A stretch of DNA of 64,000 bases from positions 124,001 through 188,000 of the forward strand of contig CAWEET010000016.1 of assembly GCA_963808165.1 (NCBI GenBank), read 5' to 3'. How positions within the stretch are numbered: the stretch's first letter is position 1; every line of letters begins with the position of its first letter. The notes under the pieces are model-generated. The model was given only the letters and a program-made list of their open reading frames with translations, had not been told where the DNA came from and made no database searches. Origin of the DNA: Thiosocius sp963808165. Lineage in GTDB: Bacteria > Pseudomonadota > Gammaproteobacteria > Chromatiales > Chromatiaceae. Shown here one piece after another: positions 43,283 to 52,491 of this stretch. The position numbers and the translations under genes are program-made.

Positions 43283-45766
43283 TCAGGCAAATGGTTCCAG
43301 GTGCCAGATGTCGCTGTTGTACTCGCCGATCGTGCGGTCGGTCGAGAAGCTGCCGCTGGACGCGCAGTTGAGTACGCTCATGCGCGTCCACCTCTCCTGG
43401 TCCCGCCATGCGTCCTCGGCGCGCTGTTGAGTATCGATGTAGCTGCGGAAATCGGCCAGCGTCACCCACGGGTCGTCGGGGTTTAGGAGGCCGTCGATGA
43501 TGCCGCGGAACAAACCCGGCTCCATGCCGCTGAAGTGGTCGCTTTCGAGCAGGCTGATGACCTGGGCCAGGCTCGAATCGCCGTCGATGTACTGCTGCGG
43601 GTTGTAGTTGCCGCGAAGCGCTTTGACCTCATCGGCCTTGAGGCCGAACAGAAAGAAGTTGTCTTCGCCGACGGCGTCCATGATCTCTATGTTGGCGCCG
43701 TCGTAGGTGCCGATGGTGATCGCGCCGTTCATCATGAACTTCATATTGCCGGTGCCCGAGGCCTCCTTGCCCGCCGTCGAGATCTGCTCTGACAGGTCGG
43801 CGGCAGGACAGATATACATCATCTTGGTGACGCCGTAGTTTGGCAGGAACACCAGCTTCAGGCGATCGCCCACGGCCGGGTCGTTGTTGACGACCCCGGC
43901 AACGTTGTTGATCAGCTTGATGATTTCTTTTGCGCGCTGATAGCCCGGTGCGGCCTTGCCGCCGATCAGCACGCAGCGATTGACCCAGTCGGTCGTGTCG
44001 CCATTGCGTATCCGGTTGTAGAGGTGAATGACGTGCAGCACATTGAGCAGCTGCCGCTTGTACTCGTGGATCCGCTTGACCTGGATATCGAACAATGCGT
44101 TCGGGTCGAACACGACCCCGGTTTCCGACCGCACCAATTCGGCCAGGCGCTGTTTGTTTTGCTGACGTATCAGACGCCAGCGGTCGATGAACGCCCGGTC
44201 GCCGTTCTCGGCCAGCGGCCGCAGATTCACAAGCCGGCCGAGGTCGGCCTGCCAACCGTCACCGAGCTTCTCGGTCAGCAGCTCAGCGAGGCTCGAGTTT
44301 GCCATCGCCAGCCAGCGACGTGGCGTGACACCGTTGGTTTTATTGTTGAACTTCTCCGGCCACAGCTCGTAGAAGTCCTTGAACAGCCCCTCGGTCAACA
44401 GCTCGGAATGCAGCGCCGCGACTCCGTTGACGGAAAAGCTGCCGACGATCGCCAGCCAGGCCATGCGGACCTGTGGATCCGGGCCCTCTTCAATCAGCGA
44501 CATGCGGCTTACCCGGTCGCTGTTGCCTGGCCAGCGCTGGCGTACGTCTGCCAGGAAGCGGGCATTGATCTCGTAAATGATCTCGAGCAGACGCGGCAGC
44601 AGGGACCTGAACAGGCGCACCGGCCAGCGTTCCAGTGCCTCGGGCAGCAAGGTGTGATTCGTGTAGGCCATGCAGCGGCAGGTGATGGCCCAGGCCTCGT
44701 TCCACTGCAGGCGCTTGTCGGCATCATCCAACAGGATGCGCATCATCTCGGCCACCGCGATGCTCGGGTGGGTGTCGTTGAGCTGAAATACGTTGCAGTC
44801 GGCAAATTCGCTCAACGGCCGGTCGCCCCACTGGCGGAATATATCCTGCAGACTGGCCGAGGTCAGAAAATACTGCTGCCGCAGGCGCAGCTCCTTGCCG
44901 TTCTCGCTGGCGTCGTTCGGATACAACACCATGGTGATGTTTTCCGCTTCGTTCTTGCTGGCAACCGATTCGGCATAGTCCCCGGCGTTGAACTCCTTCA
45001 GGTTGAACGCTGCTGTCGCCGAGCCCGACCAGAGCCTCAGTGTGTTGACGATCTTGTTGCGGTAACCGGAGACCGGCACATCGTAGGGCACCGCCAGTAC
45101 GTCTTCGGTATCGACCCAGCGGGCATGCGGTTTGTGCTGCAGGTCGACGAAATGTTCGACCCGCCCGCCGAACTTCACCACCTGCGTGTACTCGGGACGC
45201 TCCACTTCCCACGGATGGCCGTCGCGCATCCAGTGGTCCGGGTCTTCGATCTGGTAGCCGTTTTCTATGTGCTGATGAAACATGCCGTACTCATAGCGCA
45301 GTCCGTACCCGGTCACCGGCAGGCCCAGCGTGGCGCAGCTGTCCAGGAAACACGCAGCCAGCCGCCCGAGGCCGCCATTGCCGAGACCGGCGTCCGGCTC
45401 CGTGTCCTCGATCTCCTCGAGCGTGATCGCGAAGTCCTTTACCGCCTTGTTCACCGGTTGCTCGAGTTCGAGGTTGAGCAGGTGGTTGCCCAGCGAGCGT
45501 CCGATGAGATATTCGAGAGACAGATAGTGTGTCCGGCGAACACCGTCTCTCTTGTAGAGGCACCAGGTGTTGCGCCAATCGCTCATGATGCGATCGCGGA
45601 TCGTATAGGTCAGCGACTCGTACAAATAGAATCGGTCGCAGCCGAGGAACCGGCCGAGGTGGTATTCGAGGTAGTGCCGCATGTCCCGGCTGAGTGTTTC
45701 CGCATCGGTCGGCAACGCCGGCATATTTGGCAGTACACAGGTATCTGTTGTCTCTTGTTCAGCCAC
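43283..45766 (-). CDS. glgP: Glycogen phosphorylase
   Basis: 827 residues, GT35. Releases glucose-1-phosphate from alpha-1,4-glucan ends with PLP. Signatures: GLGNGGLGRLAACFLDS near the N-terminal third, KFNNKTNGVTPRRWL, VKRIHEYKRQLLN and the PLP-lysine block EASGTGNMKFMMNGAITIGT with DGANIEI. Last gene of the ten-gene operon, three bases after glgA. A short inverted repeat (TTGCCTG/CAGGCAA, 43269-43290) overlaps its stop. Confidence 0.97.
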   Translation of the reverse strand: MAEQETTDTCVLPNMPALPTDAETLSRDMRHYLEYHLGRFLGCDRFYLYESLTYTIRDRIMSDWRNTWCLYKRDGVRRTHYLSLEYLIGRSLGNHLLNLELEQPVNKAVKDFAITLEEIEDTEPDAGLGNGGLGRLAACFLDSCATLGLPVTGYGLRYEYGMFHQHIENGYQIEDPDHWMRDGHPWEVERPEYTQVVKFGGRVEHFVDLQHKPHARWVDTEDVLAVPYDVPVSGYRNKIVNTLRLWSGSATAAFNLKEFNAGDYAESVASKNEAENITMVLYPNDASENGKELRLRQQYFLTSASLQDIFRQWGDRPLSEFADCNVFQLNDTHPSIAVAEMMRILLDDADKRLQWNEAWAITCRCMAYTNHTLLPEALERWPVRLFRSLLPRLLEIIYEINARFLADVRQRWPGNSDRVSRMSLIEEGPDPQVRMAWLAIVGSFSVNGVAALHSELLTEGLFKDFYELWPEKFNNKTNGVTPRRWLAMANSSLAELLTEKLGDGWQADLGRLVNLRPLAENGDRAFIDRWRLIRQQNKQRLAELVRSETGVVFDPNALFDIQVKRIHEYKRQLLNVLHVIHLYNRIRNGDTTDWVNRCVLIGGKAAPGYQRAKEIIKLINNVAGVVNNDPAVGDRLKLVFLPNYGVTKMMYICPAADLSEQISTAGKEASGTGNMKFMMNGAITIGTYDGANIEIMDAVGEDNFFLFGLKADEVKALRGNYNPQQYIDGDSSLAQVISLLESDHFSGMEPGLFRGIIDGLLNPDDPWVTLADFRSYIDTQQRAEDAWRDQERWTRMSVLNCASSGSFSTDRTIGEYNSDIWHLEPFA

Positions 45767-45769
45767 GAG

Positions 45770-47239
45770 TCATGTCTCCTGCGTTGGTTCCGCACGGTAC
45801 AGGTTCAAATAGGCTTCGGCGCTCTTGCGCCAGCCATAATCTCCCCGCATGCCGTTCTTGATCAGTTTCATCCACTGTTTCGGTTTGGCATGCAGCTCAA
45901 AGGCACGCATCAATGCCTCCTGCAGCGCGGCACTGCTCGGCTCGACGAAGACGAAACCGTTGGCCTCGCCGCGCGCGATGCTGCGTGGCGTGGCATCCTC
46001 AACCGTATCCGCCAGGCCGCCGGTGGCACGCACGACGGGTGGTGTGCCATACCGCAGGCTGTACATCTGATTGAGGCCGCAGGGCTCGTAACGCGATGGC
46101 ATTGCAAAGATATCGCAACCGGCTTCGAGCTGATGGGCCAGGATCTCGGAGTAACCGATGTGGCAGAACACCCGGTTCGGGTAGTCTGTCGCCAATTGCT
46201 CCAGCTGCCGTTCGAGTTCGGTCTCGCCGGCGCCGATCAGCACGAAACGGGCATCGCTGGCGGCCAGCAGTGGCGGGATCGACTCCAGCAGCAGGTCGAT
46301 GCCCTTCTGATGCGCCAGTCGTCCGACCGAGCCGACCAGCGGGTCGGTGTCCTCCATTGCCTCCCGTGACGCCCCCAGTGCGCCCAGCAGGGCCTGGCGA
46401 TTGCTCAACTTGCCGGTGCGGATCTTGCCGTCGACATGATAGTGGGCCGCCAGCAGTGCGTCGTTGCTCGGATCCCAGGTGGCGTCATCGATGCCATTCA
46501 GGATGCCGGTGAGCTTGTGCGCGTTGGCCTCGAGGATCGTGGCATAACCGTAGCCGAACTCTGGCGTTCGTATTTCTTCAGCATAGCGCGGGCTCACGGT
46601 GGTGATCACGTCACTGAACACCAGGCCGCACTTGAGCATCGATAGCCGCCCATAAAACTCGCCGTAGTGCATGGACCACCAGTTTGACGGCAGCGACAGA
46701 TCCTCGAAGGTCTCGAAGTCGAATTGGCAGTCATAGGCGAGATTGTGCACCGTGAAAAGCGTTCGTGGCCGCGGCGTCCGTAGGGCTAGGAATGCCGGCA
46801 CCAGCCCTGTCTGCCAGTCGTTGGCATGGACTACGTCGGCCTGCCATCCGACCTCCATCCCATCCATCGCCAACGCCGCGACCGCCTCACTGAACAGCGT
46901 GAAGCGCTGCGGGTTGTCCGGCCAGTCTACGCCTTCTGCATCGCTGTACGGCAGGCCAGGACGATCGAACAGGAAGGGCTCGTCGACCAGCCAGAGCGGA
47001 GCGGAACACTCCGGGTGTGCGGCTTCGAGTATACGGACCTCGCGATCACCGCCCAGCGGCAGCCAGCCGAGGGTGCGCAAACGGTCGACCCGGGCCAGCA
47101 CCTCGCGGTAGGCTGGCAGCATGACGCGTACGTCGAGACCGAGGTCGGCCAGGGCATTCGGCAGGCTGTGCGCGACATCGGCCAGACCACCGGTCTTTAT
47201 CAGCGGGAAGAGTTCACTGGCGGCGAACAGGATATTCAT
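45770..47239 (-). CDS. glgA: Glycogen synthase (ADP-glucose type)
   Basis: 489 residues, GT5. Adds glucose from ADP-glucose to the growing alpha-1,4 chain. It has the ADP-glucose-binding KTGGLADV at residue 16, the DVVHANDWQTGLVPAFL segment, GSVGRLAHQKGIDLL, and the C-terminal retaining site MPSRYEPCGLNQMYSLRYGTPPVVRATGGLADTV. Six bases separate it from glgB, three from glgP. Confidence 0.97.
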   Translation of the reverse strand: MNILFAASELFPLIKTGGLADVAHSLPNALADLGLDVRVMLPAYREVLARVDRLRTLGWLPLGGDREVRILEAAHPECSAPLWLVDEPFLFDRPGLPYSDAEGVDWPDNPQRFTLFSEAVAALAMDGMEVGWQADVVHANDWQTGLVPAFLALRTPRPRTLFTVHNLAYDCQFDFETFEDLSLPSNWWSMHYGEFYGRLSMLKCGLVFSDVITTVSPRYAEEIRTPEFGYGYATILEANAHKLTGILNGIDDATWDPSNDALLAAHYHVDGKIRTGKLSNRQALLGALGASREAMEDTDPLVGSVGRLAHQKGIDLLLESIPPLLAASDARFVLIGAGETELERQLEQLATDYPNRVFCHIGYSEILAHQLEAGCDIFAMPSRYEPCGLNQMYSLRYGTPPVVRATGGLADTVEDATPRSIARGEANGFVFVEPSSAALQEALMRAFELHAKPKQWMKLIKNGMRGDYGWRKSAEAYLNLYRAEPTQET

Positions 47240-47245
47240 GGTTGA

Positions 47246-49423
47246 TCAGCGTTCGGGTTGCAGGAATACCGCACCGAGTGGCGGCAGGTTCAGCCGTGCC
47301 GAGCAGGGACGATCGCGCCAGGGGTCACTGGTCGCCTCGATCCGGCCGGCATTGCCGAGGTTGCTGCCACCGTAACAGGCGGCATCAGTATTCAGGATCT
47401 CACGGAAGGCGCCCTCGCACGGCATACCAACTCGGTAGTCTTCGCGCGGTACCGGAGTGAAGTTGAACAGGCAGACGATTGCCTGCCCATCGCCATGGCG
47501 CATCAGTGACAGTATTGAATGATCGCTGTCGTGGCAGTCGATCCACTCGAAACCCTGTTGCTCGAAATCGTAGCGATGCAATGCCGTGAGTTCCCGGTAC
47601 AAAAGGTTGAGATCGCGCACCAGCGCCTGGATTCCCCGGTGGCTGGCGTTCTCCAGCAATGGCCAGTCGAGGGCTTGCTGTGAACGCCATTCGTGCCATT
47701 GACCGAACTCGCCGCCCATGAACAACAGTTTCTTGCCGGGGTGGGCATATTGCCAGGCGAACAGCAGCCGCAGGTTGGCGAACTTCTGCCAGTCATCATT
47801 CGGCATTTTGTCCAGCAGGCTGCGCTTCATGTGCACCACTTCGTCGTGCGACAGTGGCAGTACGAAGTTCTCCGTGTAGGCGTACATCTGGCTGAAGGTG
47901 AGTTTGTCGTGGTGGTAGCGACGATGCACCGGGTCGAGTTCGATATATGACAGTGTGTCGTTCATCCAGCCCATGTTCCACTTCATGCTGAAACCCAGTC
48001 CGCCCATCCAGTTGGGTCGTGAGACCATAGGCCAGGCCGTCGACTCCTCGGCGATCGTCAGGGCGCCGGGGAAGCGGGCGTGCAGGACCGCATTCACGTG
48101 ACGCAGGAATTCGATCGCATCCAGGTTCTCGCGCCCGCCGTATTGATTGGGCAGCCAGTCACCCTCGTCACGTGAATAGTCGAGGTACAACATCGATGCG
48201 ACCGCATCGACGCGCAATCCGTCGATGTGAAACTCTTCCAGCCAGTAAACGGCATTGGCCAGCAGGAAATTGGCGACCTCGCGGCGACCGTAATCGAAGA
48301 CCAGGGTACCCCAGTCACGGTGTTCGCCGCGGCGCGGGTCAGCGTGTTCGTACACCGGTTCTCCGGTAAAGCGCGCCAGCGCGAAGTCGTCCCTCGGGAA
48401 ATGACCCGGCACCCAGTCGAGGATGACGCCGATACCGGCGCCATGACAGCGATCGATCAGATAGCGCAGATCGTCCGGTGCGCCGAAGCGCGCGCTAGGC
48501 GCGAAATAGCCGGAAACCTGGTAGCCCCAGGACTCGTCCAGCGGGTGCTCCATCACCGGCAGCAGTTCGATGTGTGTGTATCCCAGCTGCGCGACATAGG
48601 GTACGAGTTGGTCGGCCAGTTCGCGAAAGTCCATGAAGCTGCCATCGGGCCGGCGCCGCCAGGAACCCGGGTGAACCTCGTAGGTGCTCATCGGCTGGTT
48701 TATCCAGCGCCAGTGTGGCCGTTGCGCCAGCCAGCCCTGATCCTGCCAGTCGTACTCGCTGGGCTTCATGATCTGCGAGGCGGTGTCCGGGCGCAGGGTC
48801 ATCGACTGTCCGTAGGGGTCGGCCTTCAGGATGGGGTGGCCGGCATGGCTGATGAATTCGAACTTGTAAAGGTCGCCGGCTTGCAGGCCCGGTATGAAAA
48901 GCTCCCAGACGCCGCTGCCGCCACGATTGCGCATGGGGTGTCTCAGGCCATTCCAGCCATTGAAGTCGCCGACCACGCTGGCACGTTTGACGCCCGGCGC
49001 CCAGACCGCGAAGCGGCAGCCATCGATGCCGTCGATCTGCAGATAGTGGGCGCCGAGCAGGCGATAGATATGGTGATGCCGGCCTTCATTGAACAGGTGC
49101 AGGTCAAGGTCGGCCAGCAGCGGGGCAAAGCTGTAGGGCGATATCTGTGAATAACGCTGCCCGTCCGCTTTTTCGGTCCAGGTCAAACGGTAGTGCGCCG
49201 GCAGTTCGGCCCGTTGTGCGGTATCGAGAGGCAGCTCGAAGATATCCGTGTTCGGTATCCGTTGCAGCTGGCCAATACCGTCGAGCTCGACTTCTTCGGC
49301 GCTCGGCATGAAGGCGCGCACGATCTCGGTGTCGCCAACGGCCTGTCTGCCGAGCACGCCGAAGGGGTCGTGCCATTCACCGCGCTGAAGCATCGCGAGT
49401 GGATAGGCCAGCTTAGCCGGCAT
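47246..49423 (-). CDS. glgB: 1,4-alpha-glucan branching enzyme
   Basis: 725 residues, GH13 with an N-terminal N1 module and CBM48. Makes alpha-1,6 branches. Catalytic residues are visible: nucleophile Asp in GLRVDAVASMLYLDYSR, acid/base Glu in TIAEESTAWPMV and the third Asp in LPLSHDEVVHMKRSLL; EVHPGSW and YQVSGYFAP are conserved GlgB blocks. It overlaps malQ by 11 bases, so synthesis and debranching functions are translationally linked. Confidence 0.97.
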   Translation of the reverse strand: MPAKLAYPLAMLQRGEWHDPFGVLGRQAVGDTEIVRAFMPSAEEVELDGIGQLQRIPNTDIFELPLDTAQRAELPAHYRLTWTEKADGQRYSQISPYSFAPLLADLDLHLFNEGRHHHIYRLLGAHYLQIDGIDGCRFAVWAPGVKRASVVGDFNGWNGLRHPMRNRGGSGVWELFIPGLQAGDLYKFEFISHAGHPILKADPYGQSMTLRPDTASQIMKPSEYDWQDQGWLAQRPHWRWINQPMSTYEVHPGSWRRRPDGSFMDFRELADQLVPYVAQLGYTHIELLPVMEHPLDESWGYQVSGYFAPSARFGAPDDLRYLIDRCHGAGIGVILDWVPGHFPRDDFALARFTGEPVYEHADPRRGEHRDWGTLVFDYGRREVANFLLANAVYWLEEFHIDGLRVDAVASMLYLDYSRDEGDWLPNQYGGRENLDAIEFLRHVNAVLHARFPGALTIAEESTAWPMVSRPNWMGGLGFSMKWNMGWMNDTLSYIELDPVHRRYHHDKLTFSQMYAYTENFVLPLSHDEVVHMKRSLLDKMPNDDWQKFANLRLLFAWQYAHPGKKLLFMGGEFGQWHEWRSQQALDWPLLENASHRGIQALVRDLNLLYRELTALHRYDFEQQGFEWIDCHDSDHSILSLMRHGDGQAIVCLFNFTPVPREDYRVGMPCEGAFREILNTDAACYGGSNLGNAGRIEATSDPWRDRPCSARLNLPPLGAVFLQPER

Positions 49424-50771
49424 GCATCCTCCCGCTGGCAGCGATCATCGATCGGATGCAATCCGTGAGATCTTGGTTCAGCATGTCCCAGTCGAACCGC
49501 CAGCGCCAGTTGCCTTCGCCGACACCCGGCGTGTTCATGCGCGCGTCACGACCGAGACCAAGAAAATCCTGCAACGGGGCGATTGCCAGGCGGGCTTGGC
49601 TGTCCAGTGCCGTCTTTATCATCAGGTCAGAAATGTCGTCGCGTGACGGTACGCCGAGGACCTGAAACACGAAGTCCTTCTCGTGCCCTTCGAGGCCTTC
49701 GAACCAGCCGACACAGGTGTCGTTGTCGTGGGTGCCGGTGTAGGCGATCGTGTCTGCTGTGATATTGGCGGGTTTGTGGGGATTGTCGGTGAAATGATCG
49801 AATGCAAACTGCAGAATCGCCATACCCGGCAGATTGTATTTGCGGCGCAGCTGCCGCACTTCGTCGGTGATCACGCCCAAGTCTTCCGCCACGATCGGCA
49901 GTTCGCTGAACCGGGCCTGCAAGGTCGCGAGCAGTTCGTCGCCGGGCGTTTCCTGCCAGAAGCCATCAACCGCGGTCTCGCAGTCTGCCTCTATCATCCA
50001 TACTGCTACCAGTCCGCGGAAATGGTCGATGCGCACCATGTCGAACAGTTCGAACTGACGCTGCATACGTGATATCCACCAGCTGAAGCCATCTTGCTGC
50101 ATGCGCTCCCAGCGATAATGCGGATTACCCCATCGCTGGCCTAGCGCAGCGAAATAGTCAGGTGGAACACCAGCAACATGGGTCGGTCGACCCTCGTCGT
50201 CGAGCAGGAAATCGTTTGGCCGGGCCCAGGTGTCGGCGCTGTCGTGGGCGATGAAGATCGGCATATCGCCGAACAGTTGGATCCCACGATCGCCGGCATG
50301 GCGGCGAATTCGCTCCCACGCGCGGTCGAACCGGTGCTGCTGTTGCTTGATGTGCAGGATGTCGGCGTGGTCCAGTTCACGTGCATGGCGCAGGGCCTCG
50401 GGGTCGCGGTAGCGGAAAGGATCTGGCCATGCCACCCAGGTTTCGTGATTGAAACGGCGCTTGAGCACCTGAAACAGTGCGAAGTCGTCGAGCCAATGTG
50501 ACTGACGTGCGCAGTATTCTTCGAACTCCGATTCGTGCAGTGGCGTGTCGTCCGGCGGCAGCAGGCCGGGGTTGCCGGCGAAGGCCGAGGAGCTCTGATA
50601 GGGGGAACCGTAGGCGTCGGGCACTACCAGCGGCAGCATCTGCCAGACAGACAGTCCCGCCGCAGCCATGAAGTCCAGCCAACGCAGGACGTCATCGTCG
50701 AGTCGTGCGGAAGGCAGAGAGGTGAGGTGCAGCAAAATTCCCGCACGCCGGGCGTCCATTTTCTCATCCAT
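49413..50771 (-). CDS. malQ: 4-alpha-glucanotransferase (amylomaltase)
   Basis: About 452 residues, GH77. Transfers alpha-1,4-glucan segments between maltodextrins, releasing glucose. N-terminal GILLHLTSLPSARLDDD, QMLPLVVPDAYGSPYQSSSAFAGNP, nucleophile region VRIDHFRGLVAVW, acid/base VAEDLGVITDEV and THDNDTCVGWFEG. Start at ATG 50771 overlaps the GH57 gene by eight bases; ATG 50759 would remove four residues. Upstream extension to 50966 is within the GH57 gene and not homologous. Confidence 0.95.
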   Translation of the reverse strand: MDEKMDARRAGILLHLTSLPSARLDDDVLRWLDFMAAAGLSVWQMLPLVVPDAYGSPYQSSSAFAGNPGLLPPDDTPLHESEFEEYCARQSHWLDDFALFQVLKRRFNHETWVAWPDPFRYRDPEALRHARELDHADILHIKQQQHRFDRAWERIRRHAGDRGIQLFGDMPIFIAHDSADTWARPNDFLLDDEGRPTHVAGVPPDYFAALGQRWGNPHYRWERMQQDGFSWWISRMQRQFELFDMVRIDHFRGLVAVWMIEADCETAVDGFWQETPGDELLATLQARFSELPIVAEDLGVITDEVRQLRRKYNLPGMAILQFAFDHFTDNPHKPANITADTIAYTGTHDNDTCVGWFEGLEGHEKDFVFQVLGVPSRDDISDLMIKTALDSQARLAIAPLQDFLGLGRDARMNTPGVGEGNWRWRFDWDMLNQDLTDCIRSMIAASGRMHAG

Positions 50772-52488
50772 GACCACGTCGCATCGTGCCGCTGTTCTCC
50801 GCCTTTCCGCCACCACTCGAGATGGGTCGGTCCAGACCCGGTGGCACCTTTTCGCCGAGCATCTGGTAGAGATTGGTGAGTTGCTGGCGGTACAGGCGGT
50901 CGAAATCGTTGACGCTGTCGGCCGGGTTGTAGTCGCCGAACCACCAGAACCAGTCCGAACCCTCACAGATTGCCAGTTGCCTTTCGATATCTGCCAACTC
51001 TGACGCTGTAAAGCGCTTGGTGCGCGTCACCTCGTCGTAGGTCTCCTTCGCCTGGATCAGCAGATCCCAGGCCCGGTTCTTGTCCTCTTCTCCGATCCAG
51101 GTGGAAAAAGACCCGTAGACCCAGCTCCCCGGACACAGCGATGGAAGCGGCTGCGCCTCGCATATCTGCAGGGCCTCGCTGAACGTGATCGGTGTTACGT
51201 GTTCGCTGGTGGTCAGCTGCTCGTACATGGCGCCGAGAAAGTGGAATGCGTTGTCCGGGTAATATTCCCAGGCGTTCTCGCCGTCGAGAATCACGCTGAC
51301 CACGTGCTCATGGCGATCGTCGCCGAGGTAATGCGCGATGTTTTTCAGATGCTGGTTGAAATCCGCGGCCGCATCGGAGGCGTTCCATTGCTGGTACTCG
51401 AAACCGATCATGTCCGACAGGCCATCGTCGCGAAAGAATATGCTCGTCTTGCATCCGTTTACAGCGTTCGGGCGGAACAGGCTGCGGCGAGCCTCTTCGC
51501 CGTGCGCCTCGAAACCGGAAAGGAAGCGACTGTTGTTCCAAACGCCCTCCCCGGATGCGGTCCAGCTCATCCCGAATTCGTCCAGCACCCTCAAGGCATC
51601 GCTGCTGACGCCGCCTTCGGACAACCAGACGCCGGTAGGGCGGCAGCCAAGAAAGTGCTCGAAAACCCGAAGGCCTTCCCGCATGTGCCAACGCACGCGC
51701 TCGAGGCCGCCGGGGTATTCTGCAGCCTTGGGTCCCTTTGCCTCGGGCAGGGCGCAGTGCATTGAGTCGATTTCGAGCAGCAAGGGGACGATCGGGTGGC
51801 CATAGGGCGTCATTGAGAGTTCGATCTGACCCTTGCCCGCGAGAGAGGCATAACGCCCCAGCAGGCCATCGAAGGCGTCGCACATAATCTCGAGCAGCGC
51901 GCGCCGGGCGCTGTCGTCGAAAACGCCTTCGTGTTTCAGTAGCCCCTTGACGTGGGGCAGGCGCGTCAGCGAGTGACCCAACCAGGCAAGGTGATACCAG
52001 CTGATGAGATCGAGGAAGAACTGCTCGTTCATGTACGCCAGGTGCTGCGGATCGACGTGGTTGCCATCGACCGCCATCACCATATCGAACAGGCTGCGAA
52101 ACTTTGGATGCACGTCGATCATCAGCGGTGCATGCGCACGCCGGCACGCGCTCACGATCTCGACGCGCGCCTCGGCATCCGTCGGGATGGGCTCCGTCCC
52201 GGCCAGCAGATTGAGCAGCGGGTCGGAAAATTTGCTGCCTGACTCCAGGTGACGCTTGAACTGCGTCGCATAGTCATCCAGCTGTTCGAGCAGCACCGGT
52301 GTGAAGTTGACCACGCAGCGCATCTTGGGATGGGCCTCGAGGTGCGCAGCCATGTCCACATAGTCCTTCAGGGCATGCAGATACACCCACGGAAGGCGGT
52401 ATTGGCCGTCCTGGCTTTCGCGGTACCACGGCTGATGCATATGCCAGCAGAGCACCAGGTTGAGGCGGGGATTTTCATTCTGAATCAT
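50764..52488 (-). CDS. GH57 family glycoside hydrolase
   Basis: 574 residues. GH57 barrel with the N-terminal LVLCWHMHQPWYRESQ, the nucleophile glutamate in GVWLSEGGVS and the acid/base aspartate in ILDGENAWEYY. GH57 includes alpha-amylases, 4-alpha-glucanotransferases, amylopullulanases and a branching-enzyme type. Because GlgB is encoded two genes downstream, a hydrolytic or transferase role on glycogen-derived dextrins is likelier than branching. It lies three bases after glgC. Confidence 0.9.
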   Translation of the reverse strand: MIQNENPRLNLVLCWHMHQPWYRESQDGQYRLPWVYLHALKDYVDMAAHLEAHPKMRCVVNFTPVLLEQLDDYATQFKRHLESGSKFSDPLLNLLAGTEPIPTDAEARVEIVSACRRAHAPLMIDVHPKFRSLFDMVMAVDGNHVDPQHLAYMNEQFFLDLISWYHLAWLGHSLTRLPHVKGLLKHEGVFDDSARRALLEIMCDAFDGLLGRYASLAGKGQIELSMTPYGHPIVPLLLEIDSMHCALPEAKGPKAAEYPGGLERVRWHMREGLRVFEHFLGCRPTGVWLSEGGVSSDALRVLDEFGMSWTASGEGVWNNSRFLSGFEAHGEEARRSLFRPNAVNGCKTSIFFRDDGLSDMIGFEYQQWNASDAAADFNQHLKNIAHYLGDDRHEHVVSVILDGENAWEYYPDNAFHFLGAMYEQLTTSEHVTPITFSEALQICEAQPLPSLCPGSWVYGSFSTWIGEEDKNRAWDLLIQAKETYDEVTRTKRFTASELADIERQLAICEGSDWFWWFGDYNPADSVNDFDRLYRQQLTNLYQMLGEKVPPGLDRPISSGGGKAENSGTMRRGHG

Positions 52489-52491
52489 GGC

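Noticed and set aside
43269..43290. TTGCCTG/CAGGCAA stem at the glgP stop as a terminator
   Set aside because: It overlaps the last codon and stop and no U-tract follows on the minus strand, so I do not list it as a feature.
44024..46369. A 781-codon plus-strand open frame
   Set aside because: It lies antisense to glgP and glgA, which have complete family signatures; a high-GC shadow frame despite its length.
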